Origin: Candidatus Kapaibacterium thiocyanatum
GTDB taxonomy: Bacteria > Bacteroidota > Ignavibacteria > Kapaibacteriales > Kapaibacteriaceae
Assembly (NCBI GenBank): GCA_001899175.1
Contig: MKVH01000024.1
Span: 248,001 to 312,000 of the forward strand
Direction of reading: 5' to 3'
Length of the DNA stretch: 64,000 nucleotides
In this document: piece after piece, positions 10,756-19,962 of the stretch
How positions within the stretch are numbered: the stretch's first letter is position 1
Layout of the letters: each line of letters begins with the position of its first letter
Made by a program: the position numbers and the translations under genes
Notes under the pieces: model-generated
Told to the model about the DNA's origin: nothing
What the model saw: the letters and a program-made list of their open reading frames with translations, nothing else
Database searches by the model: none

Positions 10756-11988
10756 ATGATCGTTCGCCTGGCCCTGCGCCATCTTGTCCCGCGTCAGTTC
10801 TCCGTGATCTCCATCATCACGGTGTCGTCCGTATTGGGTATCGTCATCGGCACGGCAGCCCTCATCATCGTGATGTCCATCTTCAACGGCTTCCGCAACG
10901 TGGCCCGCGATCTCATGGTAGGCTTCGGTCCGCACGTACGCGTCATCCCCGCCGAAGGAACGGCACTGCAGGATGCCGAGCGGCTGGAAGGAATCGTCGC
11001 TTCGACGCTTCCGGGCGCGACGACGATGGCCGTGATGGAATCGAGACTCGTCATCCAGTCCCGCGGCATCACGTCGGTGATGACCGGCGTAGGGCTGAAG
11101 CCGGGGGATGCTGCACGCGCTTCAGGTCTGCAGCGTTCCATCGTCGTCGGTACCTTCATGACGACGCCACACGACAATACGCCATCCATCGTACTTGCGG
11201 CCGGTCTCGCCGACAAACTCCAGGCCTTCATCGGCGATACGGTGACGTTGCTGTCTCCCGAGATGATCGAACAGGCGTTGATGACGATGGCCCGCCCGAA
11301 CGGTCGTCGTGCCGTGGTGCGAGGGATATTCCAGTCCAACTCCACGCGGGACGTCGACTTTACCTATGCGTATACGGACGTGTCCGTCATCCGCGCGCTG
11401 ACGCGTCGTACGGCGCCGACGGCGATCGATATCACGATGGCCCGGCATGACAGGGCGGCCGAGTATGCCGCCAGGCTCCAGGCGGCGACGGCGTCGCATG
11501 GATTCGCCGTCAAGGTGCTCTCGTGGGAAGACATCAATCGCGGGCTGTACGATACGATGAAGCTCGAACGTCTGGGATCGTTCATCGTCCTGGCCCTCAT
11601 CGTTCTCGTGGCTGCCTTCAACGTCCTGGTGTCACTCACGCTGAGCGTCGTGGACAAACGGCGGGATATCGCCATCCTCAAGTCCATCGGCGCTACCGAC
11701 GTCATGATCCAGCGTACCTATCTCTTGCAGGGGCTGTTGATCGGCGTCGTGAGTGTGGCCGCAGGAACGGCCATAGGTATCGGAGTATGCCTGGGACAGA
11801 TCCACTACGGATGGATTTCCTTCGATCCCGCTGCAGGCTATCTGATTCCTGCATTGCCTGTCGACGTCCACACGACGGATGTCATGGTCACCGTGGCCAC
11901 CGGGCTCATCCTTTCATGCTGCGCGGCCATCTATCCCGCCCGGCGCGCCTACCGGTCGAGTATCGTCGAGGGGATCCGTGTCTCGTGA
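10756..11988 (+). CDS. LolC/LolE-type ABC transporter permease
   Basis: The 410-residue inner-membrane protein has the FtsX/LolCE architecture: one transmembrane helix near residues 18-40 (after LRHLVPRQFS), a large periplasmic domain, then three C-terminal helices at about 270-295, 322-345 and 373-398. The KSIGATDVMIQRTYLLQG coupling segment is typical. In the family, such proteins with the LolD ATPase release lipoproteins from the inner membrane. No lolD gene is adjacent, so the ATPase must be elsewhere. Start is at ATG 10756, 27 bases after ppk1. Lipoprotein release is the most likely role; another MacB-like substrate cannot be excluded. Confidence 0.88.
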   Translation: MIVRLALRHLVPRQFSVISIITVSSVLGIVIGTAALIIVMSIFNGFRNVARDLMVGFGPHVRVIPAEGTALQDAERLEGIVASTLPGATTMAVMESRLVIQSRGITSVMTGVGLKPGDAARASGLQRSIVVGTFMTTPHDNTPSIVLAAGLADKLQAFIGDTVTLLSPEMIEQALMTMARPNGRRAVVRGIFQSNSTRDVDFTYAYTDVSVIRALTRRTAPTAIDITMARHDRAAEYAARLQAATASHGFAVKVLSWEDINRGLYDTMKLERLGSFIVLALIVLVAAFNVLVSLTLSVVDKRRDIAILKSIGATDVMIQRTYLLQGLLIGVVSVAAGTAIGIGVCLGQIHYGWISFDPAAGYLIPALPVDVHTTDVMVTVATGLILSCCAAIYPARRAYRSSIVEGIRVS

Positions 11989-12007
11989 TGCCGTTGGCTA
12001 CGCGTGA

Positions 12008-12104
12008 CGTACATGCCCGGCGGAGGATGTCGCCTGTGAAGGCACGACGACCGATGTGAAGGCATGTACGGGAATCGTATCCGGTTCCATGCGCAGGGGC
12101 GCAT
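12008..12104. terminator. Inverted repeats between convergent permease and hemW genes
   Basis: CGTACATGCC at 12008-12017 pairs with GGCATGTACG at 12061-12070 (perfect, long loop). ATGCGC at 12089-12094 pairs with GCGCAT at 12099-12104 around a 4-base loop. The position between convergent genes suggests bidirectional termination, but T-runs are missing. Confidence 0.3.
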
Positions 12105-12118
12105 CCTGAAGCCTTATC

Positions 12119-13273
12119 TCAGCGCAGCCGTTCCAACGCGGCTACGACCTTCAGCGTGATCTCGTCGCAGACCTGATAGCCTGCCGACGTCAGGGCGATT
12201 CTCTCCTCATCGACGACGGCGAAGCCGGCGTCGAGCCAGTAGCCGAGGTAGGGCTGAAGTGCATCGATGAGATCCACACCGAAGGTGGATGTGAACATCT
12301 GCCTGTCGAGGCCATCGGCACGGAGCTGCAGGAAGGCCAGTTCCACGAGCCGTTCAGCTGGACCGAGCCGTTCCGTGTTCGCATTGGGGGGGATTCCTGC
12401 GTCGACCTTTTCCGACCACGACGTGAGACTGCGATGATTCCAGTACCGTTCGCCATCGACGTAGCCATGGGCGCTCGGACCGTAGGATGCGTAGTCGTCG
12501 CCGTGCCAGTAGGTGAGATTGTGGCGGCAGCGATGTCCGGGCAAGGCGAAGTTGCTGACCTCGTACTGTTCGTATCCGGCCGAGGTCAGACGATCCATCG
12601 CATGGGCATACATGGCCGCATCCTCTTCTTCGGGATGGGGCTGTACGAGACCCTTCTGCAGTTGGGCATAGAGCGGAGTGCCATGTTCGTAGACGAGGGA
12701 GTAGGCGCTGATATGATCGGGCTTCAGCGCGAGCATGCGCGACAGCGACAGTTCGAGCGATTCCGGTGTCTGTGGCGGCAAGGCGAACATGAGGTCCATG
12801 TTCACGTTCGTGAAGCCCGCGGCCCGTGCGAGATGCATCGCTTCGTCGGCCTGTTCGGGAGAATGGATGCGGTGGAGGAAGGCGAGCTCTTCCGGGACGA
12901 AGGACTGCACGCCGAAGGACAGTCGGTTGATTCCGAGGCCGTGGTAGGCCGTCAGTGATTCCAGCGAAACGGTACCCGGATTGCATTCCATCGTCCATTC
13001 TGCATCGTCGGCGATGGTATGGACGTCATGCAATGCCTTGACGATACGGGCTAGATGATCGGGACGAAGCAGCGACGGCGTTCCACCACCGAAGAAGACG
13101 CTTGTGGCCGGGCGCTCCGTAATTCTTCCGCGTAGCGCGATCTCATGGAGCAGGCGATCCACGAACGTGTCGATGAGCCCCGTGGACTCGATCGAATAGA
13201 AGTCGCAATAGGTGCACTTCCGTTCGCAGAAGGGAATATGGAGGTAGATGCCCTGCATCTTCGTGTTCATCAT
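12119..13273 (-). CDS. hemW: Radical SAM heme chaperone HemW (oxygen-independent coproporphyrinogen oxidase-like)
   Basis: The 384-residue protein has the radical-SAM motif CERKCTYC (C16, C20, C23) followed by DFYS, then FFGGGTPSLL, ECNPGT and FGVQSF, which are diagnostic of HemN/HemW. The CxxxCxxC-x-F form and the length of about 380 residues fit HemW, which hands heme to target proteins, better than the longer HemN. The start is fixed by a 4-base ATGA overlap with the third signal peptidase gene, the last link in a chain of coupled genes from lepB1. A much longer open frame upstream is only the antisense side of the lepB genes. Confidence 0.92.
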   Translation of the reverse strand: MMNTKMQGIYLHIPFCERKCTYCDFYSIESTGLIDTFVDRLLHEIALRGRITERPATSVFFGGGTPSLLRPDHLARIVKALHDVHTIADDAEWTMECNPGTVSLESLTAYHGLGINRLSFGVQSFVPEELAFLHRIHSPEQADEAMHLARAAGFTNVNMDLMFALPPQTPESLELSLSRMLALKPDHISAYSLVYEHGTPLYAQLQKGLVQPHPEEEDAAMYAHAMDRLTSAGYEQYEVSNFALPGHRCRHNLTYWHGDDYASYGPSAHGYVDGERYWNHRSLTSWSEKVDAGIPPNANTERLGPAERLVELAFLQLRADGLDRQMFTSTFGVDLIDALQPYLGYWLDAGFAVVDEERIALTSAGYQVCDEITLKVVAALERLR

Positions 13274-13845
13274 CTGATCATGGAGAAGAGGCGGCCCCAT
13301 CGCACGTGCTTCGCGGTATCGTCGGTGGACGGACCGTAGGACCAGTAGACGAAGAGCGGTTTGCCGATGATCCGCGTACTGTCCAGCAGACCCCAATATC
13401 GCGAGTCGTAGCTGTTGGCACGGTTGTCGCCGATGACGAACAGACGTCCCTCGGGAATGCGCAGACGCAGGATCCCCGAGTCGGCGATGCTGACAGGGCC
13501 GGGCGCCGCACTCAGCGGCGGTGTGGGCAGACGCATGTCGTTGACGAAGATTTCGTTCGGTGTGAGTACCAGGCTGTCGCCGCCGACGGCCACGACGCGC
13601 TTGATGAGCGGGCGGTCGTCGTCCGGTCCTGTCGTATCCGGGCCACGGAAGACGATGACGTCGCCGCGCTCGACGGAGCCGATGGTATAGGCGAGTTTGC
13701 TGACGACGATGTAGTCGCCCGCGAGCAGCGTCCGTTCCATCGAATGGGACGGAATCATGAATGCACCGATCACGAAGATCTTCAGCAGGAGCGCTGTTGC
13801 AGTAGCCGCAAGCGCCGTCCATAACACGTCGCGTAGGGAGATCAT
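13270..13845 (-). CDS. lepB: Signal peptidase I, third tandem copy
   Basis: The 191-residue type I signal peptidase has one N-terminal transmembrane helix (residues about 8-28), catalytic Ser35 in PSHSMERTL and catalytic Lys82 in LIKRVVAVGGD, and ends with the GDNRANSYDSRYWG box and a YWSY segment. It removes signal peptides on the outer face of the inner membrane. It is the shortest of three consecutive copies and lacks the long insertion between the Lys box and the GDN box seen in the other two. The start is the ATG in the ATGA overlap with the second copy; a longer frame exists but overlaps that gene by more than 70 bases. Confidence 0.93.
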   Translation of the reverse strand: MISLRDVLWTALAATATALLLKIFVIGAFMIPSHSMERTLLAGDYIVVSKLAYTIGSVERGDVIVFRGPDTTGPDDDRPLIKRVVAVGGDSLVLTPNEIFVNDMRLPTPPLSAAPGPVSIADSGILRLRIPEGRLFVIGDNRANSYDSRYWGLLDSTRIIGKPLFVYWSYGPSTDDTAKHVRWGRLFSMIR

Positions 13846-14684
13846 TCGATGCATTGACCGATACGGGACCATCGGATCGTGGAGAATCGATCCGGCAGTG
13901 GTTGTGAGATGTCCCATGACCAGGCGATGGCCAGGGGACTACCGTAGAGATTGCGTACGGGGACGCAGCCGTCGAAGCGCGAGTCGAGGGAGTTGTCGCG
14001 GTTGTCGCCCAGACAGAAGACGTAGTCCTGTTCGACCACGTAGCGATTCGCGGGAGTGCCGTCGATCGTCCGCGAATTGCCGTCGACCTCGTGTCCTTCG
14101 CGCTCGATGAAGACAGACCAGGCTGCGAAGGCTTTTCCCTCGAGCCACAGTGTGTCTCCGATCCGGGGGACGCGCAGCGGGCCATAATCGTCGGAGGTGT
14201 AGCCGTAGCCGGCGGGGAACGTCAGATACTGTTCGTCCTTGTTCCGCATCATCCGCATTTCCGGTGTTTCGGCCGAGGGGCGGGCATACGGGGCATCGGG
14301 CACGAAGTGGCTGTTGACGTAGAGCCGGCCTCCGCGTATCGTCACCGTATCACCCGCGACGGCCACGCAGCGCTTGAGATAGTATTCACCGACGGTGGGC
14401 GTCACGACGTCGCGTTTGCCGGGATGGATGAAGACGACGACTTCGCCGCGTTCAGGACCCGACCATTGCAGCAGGGGCTTGAACGATAGCAGGCTGCCGA
14501 ACAAGGGGACGAGATTCTGTGTATTGAGGCCGAACCGGAACTTGTTCACGATGACGAAGTCGCCGCTCGAAATCGTCCGCTCCATCGAACCTGTCGGTGC
14601 ACTGAAGGTGCCGAAGAAGACGATGACGGTGGCGGCGAGGAAGACGACGGCCACCAGCAGACGACGAAGGAGGCGTTCGATCAT
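13842..14684 (-). CDS. lepB: Signal peptidase I, second tandem copy
   Basis: The 280-residue signal peptidase I has a transmembrane helix at about residues 8-27, catalytic Ser33 in PTGSMERT and Lys104 in YYLKRCVAVAGD. The GDNRDNSLDSRF box is complete, but the next residues read DGCVP where the usual motif, and both other copies, have WG. It is linked by ATGA overlaps both upstream and downstream, so all three copies are translated in a fixed order. The insertion between the catalytic Lys and the GDN box is about the size found in Bacteroidota LepB proteins. Both catalytic residues are intact, so it should be active. Confidence 0.93.
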   Translation of the reverse strand: MIERLLRRLLVAVVFLAATVIVFFGTFSAPTGSMERTISSGDFVIVNKFRFGLNTQNLVPLFGSLLSFKPLLQWSGPERGEVVVFIHPGKRDVVTPTVGEYYLKRCVAVAGDTVTIRGGRLYVNSHFVPDAPYARPSAETPEMRMMRNKDEQYLTFPAGYGYTSDDYGPLRVPRIGDTLWLEGKAFAAWSVFIEREGHEVDGNSRTIDGTPANRYVVEQDYVFCLGDNRDNSLDSRFDGCVPVRNLYGSPLAIAWSWDISQPLPDRFSTIRWSRIGQCIE

Positions 14685-15673
14685 CGCACGATGGTGCCGA
14701 TCCGCGACCAGCGGATGCGTTTGAGCTTCTCCCAGAGCGAACGTTCCATCTGGACACCGACGCGGGCCGACAGGACGGGATCGACGTTGTCCCACGACCA
14801 GTAGACGATCATCGGCGTTCCCACGACGTCATGTTCGGGAATGAAGCCCCAGAAGCGTGAGTCGAGGGAGTTGTCGCGGTTGTCGCCCATGCCGAAGACG
14901 TAGTCGCGTTCCACGGTATAGGACGATGCCGGACTACCGTCGATGGTCATGCGTTCCGTATCGATGGCATGACCTTCACGCATGATGAAGGTGGCCCATT
15001 CGCGGATGTTCTCGCGCGTCAGCGGGATCACGTCGCCTTCCTTCGGAATGCGCAGGGGGCCCCAGTTGTCGCGGTCCCAGCCGCGTCCGGGAGGGAAGGA
15101 CAGCATGCGATCGCGCAGGTGGGACATCTCGCGTTCTTCCGGAGCCATGTCCTCGAAGCGGGCATGTTCGGGCAGCGGGAATTCCTTGCCATTGACGAAG
15201 ATGTGTCCGCTCCTGATCTGGAGCGTGTCACCGGCGACGGCGACGCAGCGTTTGAGATAGTATTCGAAGTTGTCGGCCTCCACCTGATCGCGGTTGCCCG
15301 GGAAGATGAAGACGATGATGTCGCCCTGGTCCGGCGGGCTCAATGCCGGCAGCTTGTAGTAGGGCAGCGGCATGTTCAGGAAGGGGATGATCTGCGGCGT
15401 GCTCGGACCGTAGATGAACTTGTTCACGAAGACGAAGTCACCTGCCAGTACGGTGGACTCCATCGATCCCGTCGGTACGGTGAACGATGCGAGGGCCAGG
15501 CCGTTGACGATGGTCACGACCGTGATGGCCCATACGAGCGTCTTCACCCATGACCACAGATGCTCGAAGAAGGTCTCGGGTGCTTTCTGCGCCAGCTTCT
15601 TCGCCTTGCGGGTCTTGTACATCGCCTCGACGGAGTCGGGCAGGAACGAGACGATCCAGTCCATTACAGCCAT
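14681..15673 (-). CDS. lepB: Signal peptidase I, first tandem copy
   Basis: The 330-residue protein is the longest of the three copies. It has a cytoplasmic N-terminal stretch of about 40 residues, a transmembrane helix (about 45-63), Ser70 in PTGSMEST, Lys141 in YYLKRCVAVAGD, and the GDNRDNSLDSRFWGFIP box followed by YWSW. It follows lepA by 21 bases, the classical lepA-lepB arrangement, and is probably the ancestral copy from which the other two arose. The additional N-terminal segment is rich in K, R and A and may interact with cytoplasmic partners; this is inference. Confidence 0.95.
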   Translation of the reverse strand: MAVMDWIVSFLPDSVEAMYKTRKAKKLAQKAPETFFEHLWSWVKTLVWAITVVTIVNGLALASFTVPTGSMESTVLAGDFVFVNKFIYGPSTPQIIPFLNMPLPYYKLPALSPPDQGDIIVFIFPGNRDQVEADNFEYYLKRCVAVAGDTLQIRSGHIFVNGKEFPLPEHARFEDMAPEEREMSHLRDRMLSFPPGRGWDRDNWGPLRIPKEGDVIPLTRENIREWATFIMREGHAIDTERMTIDGSPASSYTVERDYVFGMGDNRDNSLDSRFWGFIPEHDVVGTPMIVYWSWDNVDPVLSARVGVQMERSLWEKLKRIRWSRIGTIVR

Positions 15674-15694
15674 TGGGAGAGAATCCGGGAGTGA

Positions 15695-17497
15695 TCAATC
15701 ATCGATGGAAAGAACGGCGAGGAAGGCTTCCTGCGGGATTTCCACCCGGCCCACCTGCTTCATCCGCTTCTTGCCTTCCTTCTGCTTTTCAATCAGTTTG
15801 CGCTTCCGCGAGATGTCGCCGCCATAGCACTTGGCCAATACGTTCTTCCGCATTGCCGCGATGCTGTCCCGCGCCACGATCTTGGCTCCGATGGCAGCCT
15901 GGATGGCCACTTCGAACATCTGCCGGGGGATGAGTTCCTTGAGCTTGCTCGTGAGCTTCTTGCCCCATTCGTAGGCTTTCTGGCGATGGACGATCGACGA
16001 GAGCGCGTCCACCTGCTCGCCGTTCAGCAGGATGTCCAGCCGCACCAGCTCACCCGGCTTGTAGTCCGAATATTCGTAGTCGAGCGAGGCATAACCTCGC
16101 GTATTGCTCTTGAGCTTGTCGTAGAAATCGAAGACCACTTCGGCGAGAGGCAATTCGAAGCTCATGTCCACGCGCGTCGGCGAAATATACGTCTGACCGA
16201 GCATCGTACCGCGGCGATCCATGCACAACTTCATGATCGTGCCGATATACTCCGTGGGGGCGATGATCTGGGCCTTGATATATGGCTCTTCGATCACTTC
16301 GATCAACGTAGGATTCGGGAGCTGGGCCGGATTGTCCACCCACAGCTCTTCGCCCTTCGTCGTGACGACGTGATAACGCACGTTGGGGACGGTGGTGACG
16401 ATGGTCTGGTTGAACTCGCGTTCCAGACGTTCCTGCACGATTTCCATGTGGAGGAGTCCGAGGAAGCCACACCGGAATCCGAAGCCGAGTGCCGACGAGC
16501 TTTCCGGTTCGAAGGAGATGGCGGCATCGTTCAGCGTGAGCTTGCCGAGAGCTTCGCGCAGGTCCTCGAAGTCGTCGCTGTCGGCGGGATAGATACCGCT
16601 GAAGACCATGGGCTTCACTTCACGGAAGCCGTCGATGGCGGTTTCGCACCTGTTGCCCGACAGTGTGACCGTATCACCGACCTTCGTGTCCTGCAGACGC
16701 CGGATGGCGGCCGTGAAGTAGCCGACGTTGCCGGCGGAGATCTCGCCGGTACGATGACGCTTCATGTGGAGGATGCCCACTTCGTCGACGTCGTAGGTCT
16801 GTCCCGTAGCCATGAACAGGATCTTGTCCTTTTCCCTGAGGCGGCCGTCGAAGACGCGGACGTTGACGATGACGCCGCGATAGGCGTCGAAGATGGAATC
16901 GTAGATCAACGCGCGCAGCGGTTTGTCGGGGTCTCCCTTCGGTGCGGGGATGCGGGCCACGACCGCTTCGAGGATTTCCTCGATCCCGATACCGGCCTTG
17001 GCCGAGGCGAGGATGAGTTCGTCCTCCTTGCATCCGAGCAGGTCGATGACCTGCTGCTTGACGGTGTCGATCGTCGTCACGGCGCTCGGCAGGTCGATCT
17101 TGTTGATCACCGGAATGATTTCCAGCCCTTGTTCGATGGCCATGTAGAGGTTCGAAATGGTCTGGGCTTCCACACCCTGCGTGGCATCCACGACGAGGAG
17201 GGCGCCCTCGCAGGCATGGAGCGAGCGAGAGACTTCGTAGGAAAAGTCGACGTGGCCGGGTGTGTCGATCAGGTTGAGCTGATAGGTGTCGCCAGCCTTG
17301 GACCTGTACTCCATCTGGATGGCGTGCAGTTTGATCGTGATCCCGCGTTCCTGTTCGAGCGGGTTGTCGTCGAGGATCTGATTGTAGACCATCTCGCGCT
17401 GGGTGACGCGCCCCGTCATCTCGAGGAGGCGATCGGCAAGGGTCGACTTGCCGTGGTCGATGTGCGCGATGATGCAGAAGTTTCGGAATTGATTCAT
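15695..17497 (-). CDS. lepA: Elongation factor 4 (LepA), ribosomal back-translocase GTPase
   Basis: The 600-residue protein has standard LepA length. G1 is AHIDHGKST at residues 11-19, with RGITIK, DTPGH and NKID motifs in order, then the LepA-specific C-terminal domain ([27 protein letters not shown]) and the basic tail [26 protein letters not shown]. It binds stalled ribosomes and promotes correct translocation. The ATG at 17497 is the first start that matches the family; the open frame extends far upstream without homology. A TAACTTTG promoter-like element ends 6 bases before this ATG, suggesting a leaderless transcript. It heads the lepA-lepB-lepB-lepB-hemW operon. Confidence 0.97.
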   Translation of the reverse strand: MNQFRNFCIIAHIDHGKSTLADRLLEMTGRVTQREMVYNQILDDNPLEQERGITIKLHAIQMEYRSKAGDTYQLNLIDTPGHVDFSYEVSRSLHACEGALLVVDATQGVEAQTISNLYMAIEQGLEIIPVINKIDLPSAVTTIDTVKQQVIDLLGCKEDELILASAKAGIGIEEILEAVVARIPAPKGDPDKPLRALIYDSIFDAYRGVIVNVRVFDGRLREKDKILFMATGQTYDVDEVGILHMKRHRTGEISAGNVGYFTAAIRRLQDTKVGDTVTLSGNRCETAIDGFREVKPMVFSGIYPADSDDFEDLREALGKLTLNDAAISFEPESSSALGFGFRCGFLGLLHMEIVQERLEREFNQTIVTTVPNVRYHVVTTKGEELWVDNPAQLPNPTLIEVIEEPYIKAQIIAPTEYIGTIMKLCMDRRGTMLGQTYISPTRVDMSFELPLAEVVFDFYDKLKSNTRGYASLDYEYSDYKPGELVRLDILLNGEQVDALSSIVHRQKAYEWGKKLTSKLKELIPRQMFEVAIQAAIGAKIVARDSIAAMRKNVLAKCYGGDISRKRKLIEKQKEGKKRMKQVGRVEIPQEAFLAVLSIDD

Positions 17498-17503
17498 AGA
17501 CCC

Positions 17504-17511
17504 CAAAGTTA
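17504..17511 (-). promoter_or_regulatory. Bacteroidota-type -7 promoter element of lepA
   Basis: The minus strand reads TAACTTTG, an exact match to TAnnTTTG, with 6 bases between it and the lepA ATG. Transcription would start at or within a few bases of the ATG, which implies a leaderless mRNA. No TTTG element was seen at the usual -33 distance. Confidence 0.5.
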
Positions 17512-17563
17512 CCATTATATCAGGGAACAGTATGCAGGAAGAAGGGCCGGAACGCACCCGCCG

Positions 17564-17582
17564 CCGGCCGCCCTGCGGCCGG
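17564..17582. promoter_or_regulatory. GC-rich hairpin in the lepA / propeller-gene divergent region
   Basis: CCGGCCGC at 17564-17571 pairs perfectly with GCGGCCGG at 17575-17582 around a 3-base loop. It lies upstream of both divergent genes, so it is not an ordinary terminator. It may be a regulatory structure or a simple GC-rich artefact. Confidence 0.3.
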
Positions 17583-17669
17583 TAACATATCCCGTTCCCT
17601 TCCTGTCTCTGCCTCCTGTTCATGGGTGCAATCCGGTCTCGTTGTTTATCATTCACACAGGGTGCTTTC

Positions 17670-19073
17670 ATGGCTATGCGTACTCGTCATTCGTTCACGG
17701 CCGGTATTCTGGGTGGCCTCGTCCTCCTGGCGGGCGGGGTCATGGCACAGGTGCCGTCCAGCAGGATTCCCGTGGCTCCGCCGCGCTGGATTTCGAACGA
17801 CGTGAAACCGGTCTACCGATATGCGATCTCCGATGGCGGAACGTCGGTCGTGTTGCTGAGATCCGACGATACGTCCGTCGTGACGATCGAACCGGAGTCG
17901 GGCGAGGAACTGCTGCATCTGCGCGGTTCGCGTGCGCCCCATGCGCTGGCGGTCAGCCCCGACGGCCTGCGATGCATGGTGACGGAATTCACGGTGGACG
18001 ATTCCACGGAAACGTCGCGGATGTACGATCTCTTCAACGGACAGCAGCTTTGGGAACGGAAGGAAAAGGCCGGCGTCATGACCATTTCGACGAGGCTGGC
18101 GCGGGCGATGGTCTACGTGACGAGGACGTCGCCGTTCTTCGTGGCCACGCCCGAGCTCCGCGACCTGCTGACGGGTGACAGTATCCGGACCTTCACCGAT
18201 TCTCCTTCGTCGGTCTTCATCGACGACTGGCACCAGCGCATCTACGTCGCCTCGACGAACTGGCACGATGTCGAAGGAGCGCAAGGCGGCTGGATCGTGG
18301 AGCTCGATGCGTTCACGGGCGAAGAGCTCCGCTCATGGCAGCCGTCGGCTTACGGCCCGATGTGCCGGTTGGCCGATTCGGACACGCTGCTGATCGCTGG
18401 ATTCGACAGCGAACGCGATGGATATCTGAAGGTGATCGCCCTCGACCTGACCACGGGAAGGGAACGTACGGTGGTGTCGTGTGCCAGCACGTCGGATGAA
18501 TACGGTTGCGTCCGTCTTGGATATCCACCCAAGTGGGCCTACAACGATATGGCGGGTCAGTCGGTCCAGTTGCACGGCGTGATGTCGGGACCGGCAGCCA
18601 TGCCTCTCGTGATCATGTTCGACGGACAGTGTACGCCCACGGCCCGGTATCTCCTCCAGAGCGAGAACATCGAATGGGAGTCCAGACAGCATGCCACGAG
18701 CTTCGAGCACACCGTCGATTTCGTGCACCAGAAGCTGTACTACGTGCCCGAAGGTACTGGCTTCGAACGGCAGCCGCTCATCTGCCATCCCGTCAATTTC
18801 ACGGTCGACGTCCGGGAGGATCGCGAACGGCTCGGCTCCCTGCGTCTGTATACCGATGGCAGCGTGCTGCGCGTCATCCCGCCCGAGATGCCTGCGACGG
18901 AGGCGACGATCGACGTGATGGATATGCAGGGACGCCTCTTGCACAGAGCACGGGTGGAGATCGGCAACGGTTCCATCGCCATAGCCATCGACGGTCTGGC
19001 GAGTGGTACCTATCTGTGCAGCCTCGCTGCGGGCGAGCGAAGATCGCTCGGACGGTTCAGCGTGATTCGCTGA
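17670..19073 (+). CDS. T9SS-exported WD40/quinoprotein-like beta-propeller protein
   Basis: The 467-residue protein has a signal peptide ([16 protein letters not shown], about residues 12-27). Repeated strands with SPDG-type turns ([35 protein letters not shown]) indicate a single propeller. The last 80 residues form a T9SS type A sorting domain: [30 protein letters not shown], ending FSVIR. It should be exported by Sec, carried across the outer membrane by the T9SS and anchored or released. It is transcribed away from lepA and ends before a strong bidirectional hairpin. ATG 17670 and ATG 17676 are both possible starts. Binding partner unknown. Confidence 0.85.
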   Translation: MAMRTRHSFTAGILGGLVLLAGGVMAQVPSSRIPVAPPRWISNDVKPVYRYAISDGGTSVVLLRSDDTSVVTIEPESGEELLHLRGSRAPHALAVSPDGLRCMVTEFTVDDSTETSRMYDLFNGQQLWERKEKAGVMTISTRLARAMVYVTRTSPFFVATPELRDLLTGDSIRTFTDSPSSVFIDDWHQRIYVASTNWHDVEGAQGGWIVELDAFTGEELRSWQPSAYGPMCRLADSDTLLIAGFDSERDGYLKVIALDLTTGRERTVVSCASTSDEYGCVRLGYPPKWAYNDMAGQSVQLHGVMSGPAAMPLVIMFDGQCTPTARYLLQSENIEWESRQHATSFEHTVDFVHQKLYYVPEGTGFERQPLICHPVNFTVDVREDRERLGSLRLYTDGSVLRVIPPEMPATEATIDVMDMQGRLLHRARVEIGNGSIAIAIDGLASGTYLCSLAAGERRSLGRFSVIR

Positions 19074-19097
19074 CGGGCACCATCGATAGAACGAAGA

Positions 19098-19132
19098 AGG
19101 CCCGCGGCCGGAAGACTCTCCGGCCCGGGCCT
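19098..19132. terminator. Bidirectional GC-rich terminator hairpin
   Basis: The arm 19098-19111 pairs with 19120-19132 as a stem of 13 base pairs with a single bulged C, around an 8-base loop. It lies 24 bases past the stop of the propeller gene and 60 bases past the stop of the convergent ankyrin gene, the expected place for a shared terminator. Confidence 0.6.
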
Positions 19133-19193
19133 CGTCGTATGTCAGGTGCATTCGGACGACGGATCGCCATTCGCGATGGTCAGGTCCGCCGAG

Positions 19194-19931
19194 TCATTCC
19201 AGCGTCGATTCGCCTGCCGTGCGGGCGCCACGTGTACGGAGCCACTCGGCTACGTCGTGCGCCTCGCTGCGGATGGCTGCATCGAGAGGCGTCAGGCGCT
19301 CCCAGTCCGGAATCCAGTTCGGGTCGGCTCCCTTGTCCAGCAGATACTCCGCACTGCGCCGCTGTCCGCCATGGCATGCGTACCAGAAGGCCAGGTCGAC
19401 CTCTCCTGCATCGGGCGATGCATCGAGGAAGGAACGTTCGAGGCGATCCATCAGGCCCAACGCAGCGGCATCCTTCAGCGTCGTTCGTGCGCCACGCTCC
19501 ACCAGGCGGCGTGCGGCCTTCCATTGCCCGAAGGCATTTGCGTCGTCCAGCGGCGTGCCGCCGCCGATCACGGCGCCGGTGGCATCGATGTTCGCTCCGG
19601 CATCAAGGAGGGCGTCGAGGACATCGACGTCGTCGTTGCTCGCGGCCCAGTGCAGCGGTGTTTCGGTATGCGTTCCGACGAATTCCGCATCGGCGTCCGC
19701 TCCGGCCCCGATGAGCATGGCGGCGATCGCAGCACCGTTGGCGACGTGCCCCGGCCAGTCCGTGAGGATATGGAGCAAGGTGCGCGACGTAGTGTCGCTG
19801 CCGATCCTCACCGTTGCGAGGCCGATGTTATCCCGGAGGAGACGCCCGAGCGCTTCGACATCACCGGCCTTGATCGCCCTGACCGTAGTTTCGGCGAGGG
19901 GGTCGTGCGGCGGGATGGTTCGGGATGTCAT
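19194..19931 (-). CDS. Ankyrin-repeat protein
   Basis: The 245-residue protein has no signal peptide. It consists of ankyrin-type helical repeats: TSRTLLHILTDWP, TETPLHWAASNDDVDVLDALLDAGANID, GTPLDDANAFGQWKAARRLVERGART, and ERLTPLDAAIRSEAHDVAEWL. Ankyrin arrays bind proteins; no enzymatic domain is fused. The start ATG at 19931 is followed by TSRTIPPHDPLAE and leaves a 31-base gap to proS. It is the last gene of the long minus-strand run. The partner cannot be named from sequence. Confidence 0.85.
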   Translation of the reverse strand: MTSRTIPPHDPLAETTVRAIKAGDVEALGRLLRDNIGLATVRIGSDTTSRTLLHILTDWPGHVANGAAIAAMLIGAGADADAEFVGTHTETPLHWAASNDDVDVLDALLDAGANIDATGAVIGGGTPLDDANAFGQWKAARRLVERGARTTLKDAAALGLMDRLERSFLDASPDAGEVDLAFWYACHGGQRRSAEYLLDKGADPNWIPDWERLTPLDAAIRSEAHDVAEWLRTRGARTAGESTLE

Positions 19932-19962
19932 GGTCGTGCTTCCATTTGTGATGGAGTCGATC

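Noticed and set aside
12119-14185. Single 688-codon minus-strand frame covering hemW and upstream sequence
   Set aside because: Only the last 384 codons match HemW. The upstream part reads lepB sequence out of frame, and the ATGA overlap gives a better start.
15986-18178. Plus-strand open frame of about 730 codons opposite lepA
   Set aside because: It is antisense to lepA and extends into the next gene. Its composition (Asp, Val, Arg, His-rich) is what GC-rich third positions create on the opposite strand, and it has no recognisable domain.
19098-19132. GC-rich repeat considered as a mobile or REP-like element
   Set aside because: It occurs once in the window and sits exactly between two convergent genes, so a terminator is the simpler reading.
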